A DNA stretch of 7,465 bases from Gemmatimonadaceae bacterium. GTDB taxonomy: Bacteria; Latescibacterota; UBA2968; UBA8231. The stretch is taken from positions 1-7,465 of the forward strand of contig PBSR01000037.1 in NCBI GenBank assembly GCA_002726335.1, given 5' to 3'. Below the pieces are notes generated by a model. The model had not been told where the DNA came from, searched no databases, and was given only the letters and a program-made list of their open reading frames with translations. The number at the start of each line of letters is the position of its first letter. Positions within the stretch are counted from its first letter, which is position 1. Below, piece by piece: positions 1-4,881 of the stretch. The translations under genes and the position numbers were made by a program.

Positions 1-50
1 CACCCCTCACGCCGAGTTGGCGTGGCGAGAACTGTCAGGTGGTGAATGCT

Positions 51-545
51 TCAGGCTGCCGAGCCTGAGTACTCCATGTCGAACTGTTGCTGTGGATGGG
101 GCCGGGCCGCTGCGATCGGCGGCGCCCGTGCCGGCAGGCCAACCCCTTCCCTACGGATCGACCCCGGGTCGGTGAGAGCCGCCACAATCTTCACCTTTCC
201 GCCGCACCGATCACATACGGTCACATCAAACTGGAACACCCGAGCCAGCAGCACAGCCCAGGCCAATCTATGCTGTGGCTGCGCCGGTGTGGTCTGCGCC
301 GCGCTGCCGCCGGTGCCGGTCTCCTCCACAGGTTTCGGACCCGGTACGATCTGCGCCCGGTCGGTGGCGAGCAATTCCTCGGGGGACAACACGATCTGAT
401 ACGTACCGTCGGACCAGATGGACTTCAGCGAAAAGGCGACATGCGAAGGCCTTCCGCCGTCCGCATCCAGGATCTGCAGACGCCCGGCGGCCAGGGGCGG
501 ACGAATCACGTAGCGGCACAGCTTTTCCGACAACGCGAAAAAAGG
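51..545 (-). pseudogene. IS91-family (Y2) transposase C-terminal remnant, copy A
   Basis: This is the C-terminal half of a rolling-circle (Y2, IS91-type) transposase, read on the minus strand with its stop at 51-53. Visible family hallmarks are LCRYVIRPPLA near the N-side, a WSDGTYQIVLSPEELL block, and a C-terminal CDRCGGKVKIVAALTDP segment with a CxxC pair. Family homology begins around 530. The N-terminal zinc ribbon and catalytic HUH region are absent, so it cannot be active. Compared with copy B (3464-3862) it lacks 72 bp, or 24 codons, between 368 and 369. This removes the block LVRYHGVLAPN and its neighbours, while the frame stays open. Positions 4-368 align without gaps to 3417-3781, with about 22 differences by hand count. 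The family call is secure; the exact N-side boundary is approximate. Confidence 0.85.
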
Positions 546-612
546 CGCGTCGTGGCCCACTACAGACCCGATGCTGTCTTGACGCGCTATCGATTACAAC
601 CTTAATCCTCAC
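544..612 (+). repeat. 70-bp terminal inverted repeat, right-hand end of element A
   Basis: This segment matches the reverse complement of 3200-3269 with about 11 mismatches and one 1-base gap (roughly 83% identity). Similarity stops sharply at ...ATCCTCAC on the outer side and fades into the transposase remnant on the inner side. The sharp outer edge next to transposase copy A suggests the end of a mobile element. The tetranucleotide GAAC follows directly at 613-616; it resembles a known IS91-type target, but may be coincidence. Confidence 0.65.
579..606 (+). promoter_or_regulatory. possible outward promoter inside the element end
   Basis: TTGACG (579-584, 5 of 6 matches to the -35 consensus) is followed by 16 bp and CTTAAT (601-606, 4 of 6 matches to the -10 consensus). 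Transcription would start near 613 and leave a leader of about 23 nt before the membrane-protein start at 636. IS ends that supply outward promoters are well known. The -10 lacks the important second-position A, so this is only a candidate. Confidence 0.3.
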
Positions 613-635
613 GAACCGTCCGGCAACCTGGGTCA

Positions 636-2801
636 ATGGACATGCGTAAGGGCATCCCCGCCGAATACCACTCCTACCTCAGCACCCGCCACAGCACGAC
701 CGTGCGCCCCGAGCAACGGCAGGGCCTGTCGCTGCGAGGGTTGTGGACCGGGTTGTATCTGAGCCTGTTTCTGGCCATCGGCGCGCCCTATGCCGATACC
801 GCCATGCACGCCTCCTTCATGGCGTGGGACTTCAACACACCGGGCGCCATCTTCCTCTTCCTCCTGCTCATCGGCGGCATCAATGCCCTCCACAAGATCA
901 CGGCGCGCTCCATCGGCCGGGCTGCCGGTCTGGCCACAGCCTGCCTGCTCCTCTACCTCGGCTACTACCTGCCGGCAGAATCCCTCGATCCCCTCTCCCC
1001 CGGACTGATCTTCAACTCATCGCTGGTCGGCTCCTCTGTCCTCAACGCGGTCATGGTGGCCCGGGGACGTACGCTGGCGCTGAATCGCTCTGAGCTGATC
1101 CTCGTCTACGTCATGTTGCTCATCGTCTCCGCCCTCTGCAGCATGGGCATGAGCGAGTACCTGATGCCTACCATCGCCGCCTTCTTCTACTACGCCTCGC
1201 CCGAAAACCAGTGGATGGAGAAGCTCCTGCCCCATCTGCCGGATCACACCGTTCTGGTGAACGACGGCAACGACAACCGGGCCTTCTTCGAAGGCGTGGC
1301 TGGAGCCGGCGAACAGATTCCCGTACAGGCCTGGATCGAACCCCTGTGCTGGTGGGCCGTCTTCCTCCTCGCCCTGTATGTCGCCATGATCTCCACGGCC
1401 GTCATCCTGAGACGGCAGTGGATGAACCGGGAGCGACTGGCCTACCCCATCGCCCAGGTCGCTCTGACCATGATCCAGGGGGAAGACGAAACACGACTGG
1501 TGAATCGGTTCTTCACCCACCCTCTCATGTGGGTGGGTTGCGCCCTGCCTCTGGCGATCGGCAGCCTGAGAGCCATACACGGATACGTGCCGACCGTGCC
1601 CTTCTTCAGACTGGTCTGGGCCGATCCGTTCTTTCCGAGCCCACAGCAGTTGCGCCTCAACTTCGCCATCATGGGTTTCTCCTATCTGATCAACACCAGC
1701 GTGTCGGCGGGACTGTGGATCTTTCATCTGTTGTGCAAGATCGAAGGGGAACTGCTGCTGCTGACGGGTGTCAGGTCCAGCCAGAAGTTCGTGTATGGTA
1801 TCGCCGACCAGCCCTACCTGGCTTTCCAGAATGGCGGCGCTCTGATCGTCATGGTCCTGGTGAGCCTGTGGACGGGGCGACAGCACTTCGGCAACGTCCT
1901 GCGCAAAGCTCTCGGCAGGGCCCCCGAGGTGGACGACAGTGACGAGATCATGTCCTACCGGGCAGCGGTGGCCGGGCTGCTGGGCGGTGTGGGCGTCATG
2001 TGCGGCTGGTTGTGGGTCATGGGCACTCCGGTATGGGTAGCGGCCCTGTTCGTCTGCCTCGCCATGGTGATCTTCGTCGGCATCACGCGAGTGGTGGCCG
2101 AGGCTGGTATCGCCGCCGTGCGCTCACCGCTGATCGCCCCCGATCTGATGATCCAGGGCCTCGGTTCCAGCCTGATCGGCAGCAGCGGCGTGTTCAACCT
2201 GTCCCTGGCCTACATCTGGTGCGCCGACATCCGGGTGTTCGTCATGGGTATGTGCGCCAACGGTCTGCGGCTGATCGAGGAGATGGACCTGGGCAGCCGC
2301 CGGCGGGTCTTCTGGTTTCTCCTGCTCGCGGTTCTGGTCGGCGGCATCGGCTCCTGCTGGATGGTTTTCCACATGGCCCACCGGCACGGGGGCATCAACC
2401 TCGTGGGCTGGTTCTTCAAAGGCGGGCCCGTCGTGGTCTTCGACAGTGCCGTACGCTACATGGAGCCCAAGGGAGTGGCCTGGGACGGCCTGGGCTTTCT
2501 TGTCGGTGGTGGCGGCGCCATGATGCTGCTCTCCTGGCTACGCCATCATCTGTCGTGGTGGCCGTTGCATCCCATCGGTCTGGCTGTCGCCGGCAATCAC
2601 GTGATGAGCCTGATCTGGTTCAGCGTGTTCCTGGCCTGGGGTGCCAAGAAGCTGGTCCTGCGCCTGGGGGGGCCGTCGGCGTACCGTCGCAGCGTCTACT
2701 TCTTCCTGGGCCTCATCGTCGGTGAGGCCCTGTGCACCGGCTTGTGGATCATCATCGACTACGTCACCGGCAAGATGGGCAACCGCCTGTTCGCGATATA
2801 G
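636..2801 (+). CDS. DUF6785/DUF6784-type polytopic membrane protein
   Basis: This 721-aa integral membrane protein resembles the DUF6785 family with a DUF6784 C-terminal part. The family has no established function, and its topology recalls oligopeptide (OPT-like) transporters. Family landmarks are the hydrophilic N-tail (1-30), LSLRGLWTGLYL starting TM1 (31-57), SELILVYVMLLIV (152-164), the RRQWMNRERLAYPIAQ loop (259-274), MGFSYLINTSVSAGLW (346-361), TRVVAEAGIA (484-493), and the closing WWPLHPIGLAVAGNH with WFSVFLAWGAKKL (641-673). At least ten hydrophobic segments are visible. Length is normal and no frame break is seen. The start is uncertain: neither Met1 nor Met3 (642) has a clear Shine-Dalgarno, and the gene begins 23 bp after an element end, so its native leader may be lost. 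The next gene is a sulfatase start 19 bp downstream. A role in moving sulfated or glycan-derived substrates is conceivable but only inferred. Confidence 0.85.
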   Translation: MDMRKGIPAEYHSYLSTRHSTTVRPEQRQGLSLRGLWTGLYLSLFLAIGAPYADTAMHASFMAWDFNTPGAIFLFLLLIGGINALHKITARSIGRAAGLATACLLLYLGYYLPAESLDPLSPGLIFNSSLVGSSVLNAVMVARGRTLALNRSELILVYVMLLIVSALCSMGMSEYLMPTIAAFFYYASPENQWMEKLLPHLPDHTVLVNDGNDNRAFFEGVAGAGEQIPVQAWIEPLCWWAVFLLALYVAMISTAVILRRQWMNRERLAYPIAQVALTMIQGEDETRLVNRFFTHPLMWVGCALPLAIGSLRAIHGYVPTVPFFRLVWADPFFPSPQQLRLNFAIMGFSYLINTSVSAGLWIFHLLCKIEGELLLLTGVRSSQKFVYGIADQPYLAFQNGGALIVMVLVSLWTGRQHFGNVLRKALGRAPEVDDSDEIMSYRAAVAGLLGGVGVMCGWLWVMGTPVWVAALFVCLAMVIFVGITRVVAEAGIAAVRSPLIAPDLMIQGLGSSLIGSSGVFNLSLAYIWCADIRVFVMGMCANGLRLIEEMDLGSRRRVFWFLLLAVLVGGIGSCWMVFHMAHRHGGINLVGWFFKGGPVVVFDSAVRYMEPKGVAWDGLGFLVGGGGAMMLLSWLRHHLSWWPLHPIGLAVAGNHVMSLIWFSVFLAWGAKKLVLRLGGPSAYRRSVYFFLGLIVGEALCTGLWIIIDYVTGKMGNRLFAI

Positions 2802-2820
2802 GAGATGGAGGATAGAAGCC

Positions 2821-2976
2821 GTGTCTAGGAAACCCAATATCTTGGTCATCTTCATGGATCAGCTTCGGGCTGATGTCTGCGGTTGTTACGGTGGCTGGTC
2901 ATCGGCGACACCGAACCTTGATCGGCTAGCCGCCGGCGGCACGGTGTTCACGCAAGCTTATCTTGGCAACACCTAG
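2821..2976 (+). pseudogene. sulfatase, N-terminal fragment only (truncated)
   Basis: This is the first 51 codons of a sulfatase of the alkaline-phosphatase superfamily, from a GTG start preceded by GGAGG (2807-2811) at 9-nt spacing. The sequence shows the N-terminal family core PNILVIFMDQLRAD, then TPNLDRLAAGG and VFTQAY. Asp13-Gln14 occupy the place of the first metal-ligand pair; the DQ form is a known variant. The fragment ends before the CxPSR motif whose Cys becomes formylglycine, so no catalytic protein can be made. The family is usually about 450-550 aa. The stop at 2974-2976 lies in foreign sequence just past the break. Spacing of 19 bp after the DUF6785 gene suggests a former two-gene operon. 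Confidence 0.85.
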
Positions 2977-3138
2977 CGGAAATGCTCGCTGTTTATAGTA
3001 TTGGTCTTGCGTAGCACCGTTATCCCACCCATGCAGGCGTACCTCGCAGTCTCCAAAATCTGCAAGTGCTTGCGTTGAGAGAACACTGATCACTGCAAAC
3101 AGTAGTAAACATTGTACTGCAAGGAATCGATTCCTCAT
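2975..3138 (-). pseudogene. small secreted protein, N-terminal fragment (unrecognised)
   Basis: On the minus strand, GGAGGACAAG sits immediately before an ATG at 3138, giving a strong ribosome binding site. The product starts MRNRFLAV and has a classic signal peptide: an Arg-rich start, a hydrophobic core at about 6-20, and a likely cleavage after STQALA (residue 26). The mature part begins DFGDCEVRLHGWDNG and runs about 28 residues. It then enters sequence antisense to the sulfatase fragment (from about codon 55), where the frame continues to a stop at 2926. I do not recognise the family. It is an exported protein whose C-terminus was lost at the same junction that cut the sulfatase. Confidence 0.6.
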
Positions 3139-3199
3139 CTTGTCCTCCACAGGTGTTGGATGATGTGCCAGGCTCTGAGATCGCCGTGCTTTCATACGA

Positions 3200-3269
3200 G
3201 TGAGGATAAAGGGGGTCATCGATAGTGCGTCAAGCGAGCATCGGGGTCTGTTGTGGTCCACGGCACGCC
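3200..3269 (-). repeat. 70-bp terminal inverted repeat, left-hand end of element B
   Basis: This is the inverted partner of 544-612, about 83% identical with one 1-base gap. The outer edge, reading inward as GTGAGGATAAAGG from 3200, is sharp, and the flanks share no similarity. It lies on the 3' side of transposase copy B, whereas its partner lies on the 5' side of copy A. Together they look like the two ends of one element family. TTGACG is conserved in both copies. Confidence 0.6.
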
Positions 3270-3463
3270 TATTGCCGCCTTGCCCTGGGCCGGAGGGTTT
3301 GGTTGGGGCTGGTTGGGGCTGTTGGCAGCGGCGATGTACGCCCGGAGCGATGAGGAGCCCTGAACAACGGGGTGAGGCAGGGCCCCGAATCAAGGCGTGA
3401 GCGGGCACACGGGGGTCCCTGACGCCGATTTGGCCTGGCGAGAACTGTCAGGTGGTGAATGCT
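3270..3463. other. non-coding 3' tail of element B
   Basis: This lies between the terminal repeat and the transposase stop, and no gene is supported. 3417-3463 matches the sequence just after the stop of copy A (4-50), so at least that part belongs to the element. 3301-3320 is an exact tandem duplication of the 10-mer GGTTGGGGCT. The rest (3270-3416) is GC-rich and may be the remaining 3' end of the element up to the repeat at 3200. Confidence 0.4.
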
Positions 3464-3862
3464 TCATGCTGCCGAGCCTGAGTACTCCATGTCGAACTGT
3501 TGCTGTGGATGGGGCCGCGCCGCTGCGATCGGCGGCGCCCGCGTCGGCCGGCCAACCCCTTCCCTACGGATGGACCGCGGGTCGGTGAGAGTCGCCACAA
3601 TCTTCACCTTTCCGCCGCACCGATGACATACGGTCACGTCAAACTGGAACACCCGAGCCAGCAGTAGAGCCCAGGCCAATCTATGCTGTGGCTGCCCCGG
3701 CGTAGTCTGCGCCGCGCTGTCGCCGGTGTCGGTCTCCTCAACAGGTTTCGGACCCGGTACGATCTGTGCCCGGTCGGTGGCGTTGGGCGCCAGCACGCCG
3801 TGATACCGCACCAGGTTGAGGCGGGGCGGCGGCAGCAGGGCGGCCAGCTTCTCGAGCAATTC
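3464..3862 (-). pseudogene. IS91-family (Y2) transposase C-terminal remnant, copy B
   Basis: This is the C-terminal quarter or so of the same transposase family as copy A. It reads ELLEKLAALLPPPRLNLVRY, then HGVLAPNA, DRAQIVPGP and the final CHRCGGKVKIVATLTDP segment with CxxC. The stop is at 3464-3466. It retains the 72 bp (3782-3853) that copy A lacks, so B shows the ancestral sequence there. On its N-side, identity with the transposase ends at GAGCAATTC (3854-3862), and the frame runs straight into a metallo-beta-lactamase-fold pseudogene. This produces a chimeric open frame of 235 codons (3464-4171). It lacks all N-terminal catalytic parts and is non-functional. Confidence 0.85.
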
Positions 3863-4365
3863 TGCATACTGCAGATCGTAGAGGGTTTGCACCTTGCCCG
3901 GAGCGGCGATCAGGTCGCCGCTGAAGCCGACGCGGAGTCCGTCGATCTCGGCCACGAGCGCGATGTGCCCGAGGGTGTGCCCGGGTGTGGGCTGGATGAA
4001 GAAACGGCAGGATCCCCAGGAAAAGGTCTCGTAGTCTTCCAGCACCCCTGCTGTGCGCACGCTCTGCGCCAGGGTGAAGAAGGTCTGGCGAACGTGGTAG
4101 ATGTCGTAGATCTGACGGGAGCCCCAGAAGACCTCCACCTCCTCGAAGTAGGATCGCTCGTGGGCCGGCACCAGGATCGGAATGTCGCGCTCGTTGGCCA
4201 GGTGATCGCCCTGCAGTCGACCTGGCTGACACCCAGCTCCGACAGCTCGTCGAGGACCGCGCCGGTGCCGAAATCGATGAGCAGAGCCCGGTGACCGTCA
4301 CGGACGACGTAGACGTTGCAGGTGTCCCGGAAGAGGAACAGGTTCTCTGAGAGTTTCTCCAGCAT
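3863..4365 (-). pseudogene. MBL-fold metallo-hydrolase pseudogene, catalytic motif deleted
   Basis: This is a metallo-beta-lactamase-fold hydrolase on the minus strand. ATG at 4365 is preceded by GAGGAG at good spacing. The first 50 codons run MLEKLSENLFLF to ELGVSQVD and include the LLIDFGTG strand typical of the fold. The protein then shifts frame at about 4214-4216 and resumes as QGDHLANERDIPILVPAHER. Between these points the family normally carries the HxHxDH zinc motif, which is missing. Later ligand regions survive: PTPGHTLGHIAL (His) and FSGDLI (Asp). The 3' end stops after TLYDLQYA, where transposase copy B begins. The gene is therefore broken twice, by an internal deletion with frameshift and by 3' truncation. 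Related proteins are broad-specificity hydrolases; no substrate can be inferred. Confidence 0.8.
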
Positions 4366-4475
4366 CGGGGTCTCCTCACGGTGCCGCGGACGATGCGGGC
4401 CAGTAGGATTGGTCCGCATGGTGCATAGAACTAGGAAAAGGGGACCCGAGCTCGGTAGCTCCACAGCACGATATG

Positions 4476-4690
4476 ACGCAAAGGGGCTTCTGTCCGTCCT
4501 GCCTGGGACGACGCATGACCGTTACGGCGGCGCGGCTGGTCGAGGAAGTGCTGCCCGCAGTTCCCGTGCGCCAGTGGGTGGTGAGAGAGCTTTCCCTACG
4601 AAATCCGCTATCGCCAGGCCTGGGACGGTGAGTTGGTCAGCACCGTGCAGGCCGTGTTCCTGCGGGTGGAAAACGGGTGGTGTGCAGCGC
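4476..4690 (+). pseudogene. IS91-family transposase N-terminal zinc-ribbon remnant, frameshifted
   Basis: The plus strand encodes RGFCPSCLGRRM, then TAARLVEEVLPAVPVRQWVV, the N-terminal zinc-ribbon region typical of IS91-family transposases. The frame is lost at AGAGAG (about 4581-4590). It resumes in another frame as FPYEIRYRQAWDGELVSTVQ and AVFLRVENGW, which directly continues the family pattern (RQWV.S.PY..RYR.AWD). The simplest explanation is a 4-bp insertion or slippage (AGAG) between the two Val codons and the Phe-Pro-Tyr. The fragment lacks its first residues and everything after about 4690. It lies on the opposite strand from copies A and B, next to the MBL pseudogene. Confidence 0.75.
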
Positions 4691-4881
4691 TTTGGGAGCT
4701 CGGCGAATCTCAATCCATCTCCATCGCGCTTGCCACGGGCACACCAGATTCACGATAATGGGCCCTTGTCCGTCCTAACCGTCGAGATCTCGGCAGCCTA
4801 GGCAGATCTCTGCTCATCCACAGCAGCGCGGTCAGACAGTCCGACGTCAAGGGAGAGTATTCGAACCTGGGAGAAGGATGT
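4691..4881. other. intergenic segment before the exported protein gene
   Basis: No supported gene lies here. It joins the end of the transposase N-fragment to the leader of the exported protein gene at 4882. The only signal I see is the candidate promoter at 4730-4759 and the ribosome binding site GGGAGAAGGA just before 4882. Confidence 0.4.
4730..4759 (+). promoter_or_regulatory. candidate sigma70-type promoter for the exported protein gene
   Basis: TTGCCA (4730-4735) and GATAAT (4754-4759) each match 5 of 6 consensus positions and are separated by 18 bp. Transcription would begin near 4766, giving a leader of about 115 nt before the ATG at 4882. The sigma factors of the host lineage are unknown, so this is a motif-level call. 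Confidence 0.35.

Noticed and set aside
87..605. Long plus-strand open frames over 46-649
   Set aside because: They are antisense to the transposase remnant, and GC-rich codon bias opens the opposite frames. None shows recognisable motifs.
544..612. 70-bp repeats as integron attC sites or a CRISPR repeat
   Set aside because: There are only two copies in inverted orientation, with no attC R/L box layout and no spacer array. An element end explains them better.
1017..1886. 289-codon minus-strand open frame inside the membrane-protein gene
   Set aside because: It is Gln/Asp/His-rich low-complexity sequence expected from the antisense of hydrophobic codons. The plus strand is clearly the real gene.
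2000..2725. 241-codon plus-strand frame overlapping the membrane-protein gene
   Set aside because: It is an Arg/Gly/Pro-rich shadow frame of the DUF6785 gene with no ribosome binding site or motif.
3301..3320. Tandem GGTTGGGGCT pair as an iteron or origin element
   Set aside because: There are only two units with no AT-rich region or replication gene nearby. It is most likely a local duplication.
3464..4171. 235-codon open frame read as a single novel fusion protein
   Set aside because: The N-part is an MBL fold lacking its start and active site, and the C-part is a transposase tail. The frame is open by chance across the junction, and no ribosome binding site precedes its first Met.
4316..4801. 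161-codon plus-strand open frame
   Set aside because: It spans the antisense of the MBL start and an incorrect frame of the transposase N-fragment. Its sequence resembles nothing.
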